A stretch of DNA of 64,000 nt, from NCBI GenBank assembly GCA_014529385.2, contig CM043953.1, positions 113,765,049 through 113,829,048 of the forward strand, read 5' to 3'. The stretch comes from Adiantum capillus-veneris. Lineage: Eukaryota; Streptophyta; Polypodiopsida; Polypodiales; Pteridaceae. Each line of letters begins with the position of its first letter. Position 1 is the first letter of the stretch. The notes under the pieces are model-generated. The model was not told the origin of the DNA. It made no database searches and saw only the letters and a list, made by a program, of their open reading frames with translations. Both the position numbers and the translations under genes were made by a program. Shown piece by piece: positions 1 to 10,873 of the stretch.

Positions 1-2
1 AT

Positions 3-446
3 TGTTTTGACACGCGACTGTCCACAAGTGGTTTTTGTTTCATGCTTGGCAGTTCATGTATATCATGGTTGAGCAAGAAGCAACCTACTGTGGCCACTTC
101 GAGTTGTGAGGCTGAGTACAGGGTAGTCTTCACAGCTACGATTGAGTGTGTATGGCTCAAACGCCTTATGGCTGATTTGGTTGTTGGACAGGACACTCCC
201 AACACTATCTACACTGACAATCAGAGCACATTGGTAGTTGTTGCGAGGAACCCAGTTTTTCATGCTCGCACAAAGCACATTGAGGTGCATTACCACTATG
301 TCAGGGAGAGGCTCTCAGTAGGAGAGATCAGCTTGGCTTATGTGCCAACACAGGACAACCTTGCATATCTTTTCACAAAGGCATTGTCTCGTGAGAAGCT
401 TGAAGCTTTCCGCAAAGCTTTGGGCTTACTCCCCTTTGTGGACTGA
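3..446 (+). pseudogene. Ty1-copia RNase H, C-terminal fragment (5' end outside window)
   Basis: End of a copia polyprotein. The open frame runs from the window edge without a start codon, so the part before the Met at 42 is coding too. It reads [15 protein letters not shown], then SCEAEY, YTDNQS, and [15 protein letters not shown], which is the usual order of RNase H landmarks in plant copia elements, and ends at a TGA at 444-446. RNase H degrades the RNA strand of the RNA/DNA hybrid during reverse transcription. The frame is intact in this part. A typical copia 3' end follows: a short gap, a purine run near 512-520 and an LTR. The rest of the element lies upstream of the window, so completeness cannot be judged. 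Confidence 0.85.
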
Positions 447-521
447 TCATGTCCTCAGGGCATGGCACTTCCCTTTACTCATGTGCCAACTCTCGTTCAC
501 CGCATCACTACAGGGGGGATT

Positions 522-747
522 TGTTATCATATACATGTGGTAGTGATGTGTGTGAACACACTAGAACCGTTGGTGCATTTTTTCCCTCTTTAGGAGGTTT
601 TTTCCCCGAGCATTGTATATACGCCCATCGCTCTAGGGCTATCTATCTTTCCATTGCATACTAAGTAACACACTCTCTATTGTGTGCCTTGAGCTTCCTT
701 CGTCTTCTCCAAGCTGTGTGTCTCTCTCTGCAACCCTAATTCCAACA
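522..747 (+). repeat. Copia 3' LTR (226 bp)
   Basis: Starts TGTTATCATA just after the purine tract CAGGGGGGAT and ends CCAACA, giving the TGTT...AACA inverted terminal bases expected of an LTR. It lies 75 bp after the RNase H stop. The end is inferred from the terminal bases and because a different copia fragment begins at about 753; the 5' LTR is outside the window. Confidence 0.6.
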
Positions 748-752
748 GGAAA

Positions 753-1370
753 AGGTGCCACATTCTTCGGTAGTTGGGAGTCTCATGTTCGCAATGGTTA
801 GCACGTAACCAGTATATTGCATTTGCATTGGGAGTAGTCAACAAGTATATGGAAAATCCATGCAGAAATCATTGGGAAGCAGTGAAGCATATCTTGAGAT
901 ACATCAAGGGTTCAGATGGCAAGTTCTTACGCTTTGGGAACAATGATGCATCCATAGTTGGATACACTGATTTGGATTATGCGGGTTGTGGACACTAGGA
1001 GATCCACATCTGGCTATGTTTTCTTGTTTGTTGGAGTGACAATCTCTTGGAGATCATGTCTCCAAAATTGCATGTCATCTTCCACCATTGAAGCTGAGTA
1101 TGTTGTAGTTTCTAGTGCTAGCAAAAGGAAGCTATATGGTTATCTCATCTAGTGGGAGACCTTGGTATACACCAGACTCCAGTGCTACATTGTGACAGCC
1201 AGAGTGCATTTGCATTAGCAAAGAACCCCATGTTTCATTCCAAGTCAAAACACATCAAGGTCAGGTATCATGTGATATGGGATATTTTGGCTAGCAAATG
1301 CATTGAGTTAGTCAAAGTTCACATGGATGACAACTTTGCAGATGCTCTTATGAAGAGCTTAGCCACATAA
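753..1370 (+). pseudogene. Second Ty1-copia RT/RNase H fragment, frameshifted
   Basis: Translation across two frames gives the end of copia reverse transcriptase and RNase H: VPHSSVVGSLMFAMV, a damaged stretch, [27 protein letters not shown], a frameshift near 995, [25 protein letters not shown], another shift near 1150, CDSQSAFALAKNPMFHSKSK, and DDNFADALMKSLAT before a TAA. It is a different family from the fragment at 3-446. It begins a few bases after that element's LTR, which suggests the first element inserted into this one. At least two frameshifts make it a relic. Confidence 0.85.
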
Positions 1371-1487
1371 CGGTTTGCACATTGCATTGAGATGATGGGT
1401 GTAGGGTGAAGCCTCATGATGCTTCACATTTGTACAGGTTTGTACTAACATATACACTTGGGCCACTATGGCCTTCAAGTGGGAGAT

Positions 1488-1780
1488 TGTAAGGGTGCAT
1501 GCCATATTGGCCGAGTGCCGCCAATCTTTGTATCTAATCTTATTATTTAATGCATAAAGAAATAAGGAGCAGTGGTGTATTATCCACTATAGCTCCACCC
1601 ACACATAACGTACACTCTCTTGCATCCTGCACTATTGCACCCGCACTCACACGCATCCGCTCTGCCTCACATTCATCATGTCCACAATATGTTTTGTGTG
1701 TAGAAGAGGCATCCTTTTATAGGCCAAAAGGGTTGTCATCTCTCATGAGAGACACCTGTGTGTGTAGTTGCCCTTGAGTA
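1488..1780 (+). repeat. LTR-like sequence of the second copia relic
   Basis: Begins TGTAAGGGTG directly after the purine-rich AAGTGGGAGAT. It contains AATGCATAAAGAAATAAGGAG followed by GCTCCACCCACA, an arrangement also present in the LTRs at 5641 and 9197. The 3' end is not definable by eye; the given end is approximate. Confidence 0.45.
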
Positions 1781-1924
1781 GACATGTCCAAGTTGAACTC
1801 TCCCATGCACCCATGTGTGGCCGCCCTTAGGTAGACAAGTCCGCCTGAAACTCAGCCATTCACCCATGTGTAGCCATAGGTAACGAGCCTAAAACTCGTC
1901 CACTAGCCATTACGTTCGGCCACC

Positions 1925-2095
1925 TACCAAAGAATTTTGACCATCGGCCATTGACTATTAAGCACTCGCCAACTAACCAACCGACCATTGAGTTCATCCA
2001 CCAACCATTGAATTTGGCCACCTTCAAAAGACTTTCAACCATCGGCCATTGACTATCGAACACTGGCCAACTGGCCAACCGATCAACCATTTTTT
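1925..2095. repeat. Degenerate ~98-bp direct repeat
   Basis: The string CCATCGGCCATTGACTAT occurs at 1941 and 2039, each followed by a related stretch rich in GCCAACT and CCAACC. Two imperfect copies about 98 bp apart. No coding sense seen. Confidence 0.6.
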
Positions 2096-2462
2096 GACCA
2101 CTTTTTGATCTTTGTTCGCCCTTGATATTCTAAAAGTGATTTTTTCTCTTGCACAATGGCTTCTCCTCAAAATGGGAGCCTTACAAATGTGTGTTTTTTA
2201 GACTAGAAATTACAAGGTGTGAATCAAGTTCCATACTTAACATCACTACTAGTCGAGTTATTTGTAGGCTTTACAATTGTCAACTAAACATAGGGCTTCT
2301 CTAGTGACTTGCTCAAAAGTTGTGCAAGCTTTCAAATGCATGTCCTTTTTAGAGTCTCTTTTCTCCAGCCCTCAATAAAGAAAACTGATAGTTTCTCATC
2401 TTGTGGTAACTCTCTCACGAGACACCTCTCTATGTACTGTTTGAAGCAAAGCAAAGGTTCCT
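2096..2462. other. Unassigned interval
   Basis: A/T-rich sequence without recognisable coding, repeat or RNA features. It probably belongs to the decayed retroelement whose gag remnant follows on the minus strand. Confidence 0.3.
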
Positions 2463-2750
2463 TCACTTTCTAGCTCTCTCTTTGCTTAAAGGCATAGATC
2501 TGTGACACGATGTTGTGTTTGATCCCCTTTTTGATATTTCCCATGCAAATTCTTGCAAGAGTTGTTCCATGTGTGGAAAATCATCTCTATTTAATGATTG
2601 GAACCATATTAATGCTATCCCTTCTAGGGTTAAACCAAATCCTTTGTATTGAGTGTGAAAATCCTCCACTAGTTTAGCTCTCAAAACTTGTTTGAAGAGT
2701 GATATATGAGCATACGAATCCCTAACCCATTGTACTTTGTCTTGACACAT
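2463..2750 (-). pseudogene. Retrotransposon gag fragment
   Basis: A 95-residue frame whose middle reads YKGFGLTLEGIALIWFQSL followed by an F..EF spacing. This matches the A..WF..L signature of plant LTR-retrotransposon gag proteins (retrotrans_gag family), the structural protein that packages element RNA. Only the core is present, and no zinc knuckle or pol follows in a continuing minus-strand frame. I infer a decayed gypsy-type gag; a chance resemblance is possible. Confidence 0.45.
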
Positions 2751-3598
2751 TTAGCCACTTGTGATGGTCTCGTTTGTCGTGGTTCAATCACCACTCTGAA
2801 AATTTTTGGGTCTATTGGAGGACGTCTCTCACTCTCTCTTCTTGTCTTGGAAAAAATCATGGTGGAATTCTCTTTGGTATATGCTATGAACTTGATCTCT
2901 AGATAGCTTGTTATGCACTATGTCCAGGTCAAATTTTCACTTGCTTAGAGAACTTGGACAATTTTGGGATTTTGACTCGGGTTTTGATGCCCAAATGAGA
3001 TGAAACTTTGGCATGTAGATCATAGTGGCTAAGTTCAGGCTGAAAAACTTGTGAAAGATACATGGATCACAATCCATGATTGGACAACTTTTGACCCCAA
3101 ATTTGAACCACTCATAGATGAGAATATTTTTAGGCTATCCCCAAAATCTTTTTTAATTTGGACAAGTTTTGGTCAGTCAAAAGAGAAACCCTAGGTTTGT
3201 TTTAGCAGTTTTTCACTTTGAAGTGTTTTAGGCCTTTTTGACCCACTTTTTGAACTTTTTTGGCAACCTTGCTTTGGGAAATTTTGTTTGCATGTGTGTA
3301 CGTTCCATTTACACAAATCAAAAGAAAATACCACATCGACAACAGTGTGGGGAACCCTTGGTTTGGGTCCCCATTGGGTCATTCTCCTCTTCTATCTCTT
3401 TCTCTCTCCCTCTACAGATCTCTACCACACTCTCTCATTCCCTCTCATCAAGGAAGGGTAAAAGGAACCATCATTCAAGCTGAAAGGAATCACTAATGCA
3501 AGGAAACAAAGAAAAGGATTTGTGGAATTGTAAAACCTAGATCTTCACCGTTTCAATTCCGCTGCACCTAACAACGACTTGAACAAAAACTGGCCATT
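2751..3598. other. Unassigned, probably decayed LTR or gag-proximal sequence
   Basis: No coding sequence recognised. 3120-3540 has LTR-like texture: a pyrimidine-rich CTCTTTCTCTCTCCCTCTA region near 3395-3415, then an end-like segment GCTGCACCTAACA near 3561. No partner repeat in the window confirms this. Confidence 0.25.
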
Positions 3599-4050
3599 AG
3601 TAAACATTTAGGAACTTGTAAACTTACTTGCTTTTCCAAAGTTCACAAGGCCCTTTAAATCCCAGTTCTTTACAAGTCTTTACAAAAACTCCCAACCAAA
3701 GCACTGATAGTCCAAACATATGCTACAAAAAGCCCCTTGAAAACCTCTGCAAGTAAACATTTAGGCACTTGTAAATTTACTTGCTTTTTTAAAGTTCACA
3801 AGGCCCTTCAAAACCCCATTTCTTTACAAAAACTCCCAGCCAAAGTAGTGATAGTCCAAACATGTGCTACAAAACGCCACTTGAAAACTTCCGCAAGTAA
3901 ACATTTAGGCACTTGTACATTTACTTGCTTTTCCAAAGTTCACAAGGCCCTCCAAAATCCCAGATCTTTACAAGTCTTTACAAAAACTACCAACTAAAGC
4001 ACTGATAGTCCAAACATGTGCTACAACAAGCCACTTGAAAAGCTCCGCAC
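3599..4050. repeat. Tandem repeat, three copies of ~144-155 bp
   Basis: The unit starts AGTAAACATTTAGGNACTTG at 3599, 3752 and 3896 and runs through a motif TGATAGTCCAAACATRTGCT to a CNCTTGAAAA(N)CTCYGCA end. Copy lengths are about 153, 144 and 155 bp, with scattered differences. No gene lies in it; reading frames through it are by-products. Confidence 0.85.
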
Positions 4051-5640
4051 GACATGAATAACACTCAATACAAAAGCAATACTAGATTCTCATGTAGCCA
4101 AAAGCCAAAAGCAATACTAAAATCTTATGTAATGAAAACCATGCAATGTTGGGATACAACAAGCCCTTCAAGTACTAAGCCGTCCACATATTGGATAATA
4201 AAGCACCTCTCCTCTGTTCTAAGTGAGTCGTACATGCAATAAAAAATCCACCCTTTCTGAATGACCTTACCAAAAGAGAGTAATGTGCCAATTTAAAAAA
4301 GGAGACTCCGAATTAGTTGGGGCATGCTTTAGCGGTAGAGGCAGGAGAGCATGCCGTGAGTGGCTAAGAAAAAGACTTTTGCTATAGCAATGGGGACAAA
4401 ACACTCAAGCTTTCCTTTCAAAGCAGACTCGGCTCCTTCCTCGTTAATGCTTGCACCTTAAAACACCTGTAATTGAGGCCTTTGAAGGGAGAGCAGAGTT
4501 CTGTCCAATATCAACCCCACATCCACTTGCTTCTAGTGCCGCACCATGTCCAGTCGAGTTTGCATGACATTAGCCTAGACTTGTCTGATCAAGCCCCTCA
4601 CTGGCAAGTCAATGTACTTTGGAAAAATCGAAGTATAGAGGCAATCCCTTGAGTTATAGAGTTGTTTATAGAGGGCCAGTTTTAGGTTGCTATTGCATTC
4701 CTCAATTGGGCTTCAACACTATGTAAAAGCCCTTTCAAGCTTGAAATGCATTCAAGAATCTGATTATCAACGTTTTCCACGTTTCCCATCCATAGTGGGT
4801 AGCTCAATTGGCGTCTCCTGGTCCTCCGTTGACTCTTGCTCGGTTGCCTGGGGATTTTCTTCTACAAACACACGGCTTAGAGCATGTATGCTATCAAGAA
4901 CTTAGAAAACAGTAGAAGCTAGGGCAAAGTGTTTTTCAATTATTAGTCGGATTCCATATTGGTGCTTACATTCGCGGATCCCACTTTGGACAATCACAGT
5001 AGCTAGATTGCATGCTTACATGATACCATTGGAAAGTGGATGGCTTTTTTTAAATCTTGAAGAGCAAGGTGCTTTCATTTATCACTTCAAGGTTGGTAGA
5101 ATCAACCTCAAACCTTTTGAGAATCGCTTCACCAAATGCTAATGTAGATGTGTCGCTTGCTTAACCCAACCTGGCTAAAACGACCAGAATCAGCTCGCAA
5201 AAGAGTAAGCACAAGAAAGACCATGAGCTTTGAAGTGAGTGTACAATGAAGGACATGCCAATGGTTGCAAACTCCAAAACAAGACCAATAGGATCTTACC
5301 AATCTCTTGCTTTTGCTTAAAGAACTCAAGTAGCATTCCTCCAATGTATGTCCCATGCAATGAGTCACCCACAAGTGCATGAAGAAGGACTAGTACGACC
5401 TATTTATCTTTGCATCCAACAGAGTATACTTGATATACTGTCATAATCGTTCACCCAAGTTTGTAGTATCCACACTTTCATGTGCAAATAGACACCCAAA
5501 TTTTGGTCACCGTCTTTGCCACATGCATGTGCTACTACACCAACCATTTGTGACATAACGCACGATATTCACATGTGCTGAATATTCATGCAGCAGCTCT
5601 ATACATCCTAGATAAAAAAATCTCTTCAGTTTGTGCTTGC
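4051..5640. other. Unassigned 1.6-kb interval
   Basis: No convincing coding region, RNA gene or repeat. Short open frames (for example 5129-5380 on the minus strand) show no recognisable motif and no supporting context. Confidence 0.3.
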
Positions 5641-5787
5641 TGTTAGGTAAAGGCGGTGTGTCTCACCGTGCTTTGCCCGTGTCCGTCAGCCAGTGTCCGG
5701 CCGCCCACATTTATCTCCTTATTCTTTATACATACAAAGAATAAGGAGCTCTCACAATGAGATTTGGGAGCTCCACCCACATCTTGT

Positions 5788-5843
<56 letters not shown>

Positions 5844-5870
5844 CACACGCACCGCATTCGCGCACTCACA
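5641..5870 (+). repeat. 5' LTR of the copia element at 5641-9430
   Basis: Starts TGTTAGGTAAAGG and ends CACTCACA, directly before the primer-binding site. It includes ATAAGGAGCTC near the presumed RNA start and a (CT)n tract. It pairs with 9197-9430. Confidence 0.85.
5791..5841. repeat. (CT)n microsatellite, ~25 units, inside the 5' LTR
   Basis: Uninterrupted CT dinucleotides. The matching position of the 3' LTR has only a short interrupted run, so the tract expanded after insertion or shrank in the partner. Confidence 0.95.
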
Positions 5871-5872
5871 AT

Positions 5873-5884
5873 TGGTATCAGAGC
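5873..5884 (+). promoter_or_regulatory. Primer-binding site (initiator Met-tRNA type)
   Basis: TGGTATCAGAGC, complementary to the 3' end of plant initiator methionine tRNA, two bases after the 5' LTR. It primes minus-strand DNA synthesis. Confidence 0.9.
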
Positions 5885-5969
5885 TACGGCTTGGTGTGGT
5901 GGGGAGCACGACGACTTTGAGAGCTTCGAGGCGATAGCTTGCTCGCTCTCAACGATGGAGAGATCAAGA

Positions 5970-6670
5970 AAGCTTGGAAGCTTTGTGAGAATGCAATGGG
6001 AGCTTGTGAGCTTAGTTGAGAGTGATATATGCTCTTGTGGAAGCTCAAAAAGGAGTATGGAAGATTGTGTGTAAGTGAAGGTGCTGCCCTAAAAACTGTG
6101 TGCACAATAGCACTGTTGTCATATTCATTTTTCTCCTTATAGAATGCAGATCTGAGAATTCTGCTTAGACGGGCCCGTCCATTTCGACGTGGTCTACAAC
6201 TTTTCAAAAGAAACTTTTTGCAAATTCCTCACTGTTTCGTTGATATTCAGCTCAGACTGATTGTATACAAAAAGCTTGGAAGCTTTGTGAGAATGCAATG
6301 GGAGCTTGTGAGCTTAGTTGAGAGTGATGTATGCTCTTGTGGAAGCTCAAAAAGGAGTATGGAAGATTGTGTGTAAGTGAAGGTGCTGCCCTAAAAACTG
6401 GGTGCACAGTAGCATTGTTTTCATATTCATTTTTCTCCTTATAGAATGCAGATCTGAGAATTGTGCTTGTCAAGGCCCATCCATTTCGACGTGGTCTACA
6501 ACTTTTCAAAAGAAACTTTTTGCAAATTCCTCACTGTTTCGTTGATATTCAGCTCAGACTGATTGCTTATCAAGGCCCATCCATTTCGACGTGGTCTACA
6601 ACTTTTCAAAAGAAACTTTTTGCAAATTCCTCACTGTTTGTTGATATTCAGCTCAGACTGATTGTATACA
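5970..6670. repeat. Internal direct repeat of ~302 bp with an extra ~100-bp partial copy
   Basis: The segment starting AAGCTTGGAAGCTTTGTGAG at 5970 is repeated at 6272. A sub-segment starting CCATTTCGACGTGG and ending CAGACTGATTG occurs three times (about 6180, 6480, 6578). It lies where the leader and gag would be. Copies are close in sequence, so the duplication is younger than the decay of pol. Confidence 0.85.
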
Positions 6671-6699
6671 AAAATTGCAGGTTTTTTGTTTTCGCATAG

Positions 6700-8039
6700 T
6701 GTGCGAGTTTGATGCACTTTTGGAAGCACGACAGGTGCTCGAAGTTAGGTGCATAAATTTTGAGCTGAAGATGCAAATTTCAGCTTGTGCAGAGCTTGTG
6801 GTTTGAGGATTTTTTGGTAGATTTGGGCAACGCAGTATGGAGGCGTTTACACACCATAGAAGCAGTTTCTTGAGAGACACGGTTTTTGGAGCACACATGT
6901 GGAGCTTCTTTCACAGGTTTTCACAAGATACTTAGGCAATGATTTTGTGCTTGGATTCATGATCTTTGCGGATATTTTGCATATGGTGAAGCCACATGGT
7001 TGATGCCCATTGTACATGCATTTTGGTGAGCACTTTCAAGTGTTGATGAGCTCGCATTGATCAAGTTTTCGAATTGCAACTTTTTGGCGCTTGCTTATGC
7101 GCGGTCGCTTTGTTGATGTACGTTGAGTGTGGATTGCCATTGTATGTGAAAATGTGCAGCCATTTTGGCATTTCTACTCATTGGCATTGAGTAGTGTTAT
7201 GGTTTATGGTAGAGATTGTACTTGAGTTTTTGCTCAATTTTAAGGGGAAACTCTATCAGATTTTTCCCAGATTCTCGCCATGGTTTATGTGTATTTGCAG
7301 TTTGTTCTCTGATGGTATAGTGGTCGATATATTCCCCCTTTGATAGTGACTGAGTGTTTACTCTCACTTTGACAGGTTTTGTCAGTTTGGACACAGTTTG
7401 GTGTTCTTGTATCGACTCTCGCAGGAGTGAGGAGTTGTGTATGCTACAGTTTTTTGGCACATTTTTCATTCATTGACACATTTTGGCAGCACTTTTTCAC
7501 TCACATATATATGTCATTTGTGGCACCGTTGTGTGATACTCCGGCTAGAGCGGTTTGGTTCTGTGTATGACTTTGTGAGGCGATTCCGGACGAGCATATT
7601 CCCGGATTGGCCATTTGGGCATTTGTTGTTGTCTCTTACTGTTGAGTTTTTTGCTTCAGCTACAACGGAGACTCTGTCGAAATTTTGCCAGATATGTATG
7701 CCTATTGCAGAGGCTAGTGAGCTTGACCGTTCGCTCACCTTCTTTGCTTGAGACAGTGGTTTGCTCTCGGGTGGGAGAGTCTTGTGATCTCAAGAATTGT
7801 TTGCCATAGTTTTGGCATGGATATGGAGACGATTATGCTAGAGGCGATTCTCGCTCACGATCGCGACTGACATGTTGGCACTACGGCCACGATGGGCATG
7901 TTAGGCGCCGTTGCTTCAGGTGTATGAGGCAACGAAAGAGGCAGTTGCATGGTTCTACTAGCTAAGGACATATGCTAGAGACTATGCACGTGACGGGCAT
8001 GTCACTTTTGAGTCTAGCTTGCCTTCAGACTACTATGTG
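6700..8039. other. Decayed copia interior, no intact gene
   Basis: Expected location of gag and the start of pol. No frame carries recognisable gag motifs; short frames have no support. Confidence 0.4.
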
Positions 8040-8430
8040 TCTTGGGATAGCACATTGTCTACGTGTTTTCACTAGACGAGCATGTAGTTTTTCACATGAC
8101 GCCACGTCGTGATTTGTTTTGCTCTTTCTTTAGTGAGAGACTTGGTTGTGTGCAGTTTGCTAATGGTTCAACATATGACATAGAGGGTGCTGGAGATGTA
8201 TGCATGTCTTTACCTAACGGTGCATTGCTTACTCTACGAGATGTACGTTATGTACCAGGACTCAGCCAGAGTCTCATTTCAGTGCGTTAGTTGCAGAGTA
8301 GTGGACATTGTGTAGTGCTTGGAGAGCGGTTCATTTCAGATGCATTGGGGATCACTGGTGATAGCCAAAGGTGCTAAGAGTGGTCTAGTATACCCTTTGC
8401 ATATTTCTGACACTAGAGGCGGTGTAGTCT
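8040..8430 (+). pseudogene. Copia protease / pre-integrase fragment
   Basis: Across frames this reads SWDS, then a frame break, FHMTPRRDLFCSF, VQFANGSTYDIEGAGDV, and LRDVRYVPGLSQSLISVR. This is the classic copia run from the aspartic protease (W.(L/I)DS...HMT) to the L.DVLYVP...NLLS motif before the pre-integrase domain. The protease active-site region is disrupted by stop codons and the pre-integrase part breaks up after about 8290. Non-functional. Confidence 0.75.
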
Positions 8431-8823
8431 TTATGTATTTACAGCCATGTTTGGAGCGAGAGATGAGGCATCTCTCTTTTGCGGATGTGTTGCATGGAGA
8501 GCCGGTTGTGCATTTGTCTTGTGGTGATGTTCACTCAGACAATGGTATCTCTGGGGATGCAGAGCTTGGTTAGTCATCAGTTGAGATGACATCAATTGAG
8601 CCAGAGACCAGAGACCGATGCATTGTTCTATGATGCATCTGATACGTTTGAGGGAGACAGTGTCCTTCAGACAGCAGTGTGTGGTTGCAGTGGTGCTGAT
8701 CTCTCGGTTTTGTCGTCATTCTCAACAGATATGTCTTTGCCAGACGATGCTGACATGGTGATGCATAGTTAGTTCATTCCTGATGAGGATGCATATGGCA
8801 CTAAGGTTGCTGAAAAGGATAGG

Positions 8824-9111
8824 TTGGCACACATAGTGCATGTTTCGTCGGCTTTTGGGCCTCTCATGTCTGACCTTTTGGTCGTGAGACCTGATCTTGC
8901 TTATGCGCTTAGTGCATTTGCATTGGAAGTTGTCAGTTGTGCGATGGCTGACATTGGCATTGTGCATCGTGGACCCATGCAGGTCGTCAATCAATACCTC
9001 CATCAGGAGTGTCATCGTGGCTCTAGCCCTAATGGTATGCATGTTGCATTTACACTAGAGTGGTTACAGATGCACTCACGTGTTTGGAGTGAGCCAGTGG
9101 GCATAGGTTGA
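8824..9111 (+). pseudogene. Copia reverse transcriptase 3'-end fragment
   Basis: Contains FGPLMSDLLVVRPDLAYALS followed by a degenerate HRGPMQVVNQYLHQ stretch, corresponding to the GSLMYAM..RPD(I/L)AYAVS and HW.A...LRYL region between RT and RNase H. The catalytic part of RT and all of integrase are missing upstream. It sits just before the 3' LTR, where RNase H should be. Confidence 0.6.
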
Positions 9112-9196
9112 GAGCCGTCTTCTCTCACCTCTTGTATATACTAGTTGTAGGCTAGTCTTCTCGCCACTTATCGGCACGCAGCCTTTAGTGGGAGAA

Positions 9197-9430
9197 TGTT
9201 AGGTAAAGGCGGTGTGCCTCATCGTGCTCTGCCCGTGTCCGCTGACCAGTGTATGGTCACCCACATTTATCTCCTTATTTTTTATACATACAAAGAATAA
9301 GGAGCTCTCACTTATTCTCACATTGTGCTCATACAGTGAGATTTGGGGAGCTCCACCCAGATCCTGTGTTATCTCTCTCTCTCTCTTCCCTTCTCACTCT
9401 CCACACACGCACCGCATTCGTGCACTCATA
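9197..9430 (+). repeat. 3' LTR of the copia element
   Basis: Starts TGTTAGGTAAAGG after the purine tract at 9186-9196 and ends CACTCATA. Collinear with the 5' LTR; an extra ~25 bp around 9310-9335 and the short CT run explain the length difference. Confidence 0.85.
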
Positions 9431-9728
9431 CGTGCATCAAATTTGACAAGCGATTATAAACATTGCCTCACTTGTCCTTAGGGACCTATAAATTCAATTG
9501 GGCACATTGATTATTAGCAGGGATGGTATGTATTTTCACACCAAAAGAAACACAAAGCTATGCCAACAATTGCATACATGTGGTAGTAGGTTCTCCACCC
9601 ATGCTTTTTTGACATGGAACCAACATAGAAGCACATGGCATGCAACTTGTTCTAGGTCTCCTGCGTTATCTACTCTCTAACAATGAGGATCTTGATTGAC
9701 CACCCTCAGGATTCGCTTCTAGCTCCTG
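9431..9728. other. Unassigned spacer
   Basis: Between the copia 3' LTR and the transposase relic; nothing recognised. Confidence 0.3.
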
Positions 9729-10070
9729 TCAGTTCTTGTCAATGACAATAGTTGCAGGCTGAACTTCCCCTAGCTTTGTGAAGACCGTTTTGAAGGTCAA
9801 CTCCAAAGCCACTTTTTCTTGATTTGTGCCCGCATCATTTGTGCATAACATCATCCAAATGGGAATCCCTATCCCATTATGGTTCGACAAGACTGCAACA
9901 TAGAGTGGCAAGCCAAAAACATTTGTTTTGAATGTACTATCCATTGCCCACACAATATTACGCTAGAAATGTAGAGCAATTTCCAACATTCCCTCGTCTT
10001 GAATAACAATAACAAAAGGTCGCTTGCATTCATCATTTGCCGTTGGATTGTAAGGTTGGACAAAGCTGTC
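9729..10070 (-). pseudogene. MULE-type DNA transposase fragment
   Basis: Reading on the minus strand from about 10,070: PTANDECKRPFVIVIQ..., an in-frame stop, then IVWAMDSTFKTNVFGLPLYV, IPIWMMLCTND and ATIVIDKN before a stop. The D.T(F/Y)KTN.(F/Y)GLPLY block is typical of the catalytic core of plant Mutator-like transposases and of FAR1/ZSWIM proteins derived from them. Only about 110 residues survive, broken by one stop and truncated after the IVIDK motif. No terminal inverted repeats were recognised nearby. A relic, not a domesticated gene. Confidence 0.75.
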
Positions 10071-10567
10071 CTATCAATCAACACATGTACATGAACAACA
10101 AGAATGAAAAATTGGAACAAAATGTTGAGCTCTCAACGGTACCTTCTTCAAGTCTTGCAATCGGACAACTCTGCAAGCATTGCAGTCCATTCATGCTCTG
10201 TAAATCCTCTTAAAGCAAGGGAAGGAGATGCAAGATCAAGTCAATTGACTGGGAATTTCACATGAGACGATACAAAATTCACCTATGAGTTGTTTTTGAA
10301 GAAGTGGAAGTACCTTTTGTGCGCATTTGGTGCATCAACATTTGGTATTATGAAGAATCGATGATCACACGATCAAGTGTAAATGCGTGTTGCATGTTAA
10401 GGCTTTCCTTTGACTTGGAGCATCCTTGCAACATGGCGGCAAGTGCCAATATCAAACACATCATTCATGCAACATGCGACTATAGAGGATACATTGGCAA
10501 GTGATAAAGGTCTGCACAAGAGCCATGTATATGTCCTTCATGAGTGCCTTGGAATTTGATAATCACC

Positions 10568-10873
10568 TTATCAAAGTCGTCAAAGCGTTGGACAATCACC
10601 TTGAATCAACACCCATATCTCTTAGATTTCCTTTCTCATCACTTGTCTGCACCTCTTCGTTGTATGTTGCCCCCTCGATGATACAAGTAGTATTGCTCAT
10701 GTTTTTTATTTCCCCATCTCTTATCAAAGTCGTCAAAGCGTTGGACAATCACCTTGAATCAACACCCACATCTCTTAGATTTCCTTTCTCATCACTTGTC
10801 TGCACCTCTTCGTTGTATGTTGCCCCCTCGATGATACAAGTAGTCTTGCTCATGTTTTTTATTTTCCCATCAC
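10568..10873. repeat. Tandem duplication, two copies of 153 bp
   Basis: The unit beginning TTATCAAAGTCGTCAAAGCG at 10,568 is repeated head to tail at 10,721. The copies are almost identical, and 153 is divisible by three, so an open frame continues through both. No known protein motif is encoded. Confidence 0.9.

Larger units (their letters stand above)
5641..9430 (+). mobile_element. Degenerate Ty1-copia retrotransposon with both LTRs
   Basis: A 3.8-kb element bounded by two related LTRs (5641-5870 and 9197-9430), with a canonical plant primer-binding site after the 5' LTR and a purine tract (AGTGGGAGAA) before the 3' LTR. The flanking five bases are CTTGC on the left and CGTGC on the right, a plausible target-site duplication with one mismatch. 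The interior is only ~3.3 kb and keeps shreds of protease and RT, so it cannot be autonomous. The LTRs differ visibly (indels, a missing long CT tract in the 3' copy), so the insertion is old. Confidence 0.85.

Noticed and set aside
3599-4050. CRISPR-like repeat array
   Set aside because: Only three head-to-tail units of ~150 bp with no unique spacers, in a plant nuclear context.
5129-5380. Minus-strand frames suggesting a small secreted or membrane protein
   Set aside because: Two overlapping frames, neither with a consistent signal peptide or family motif.
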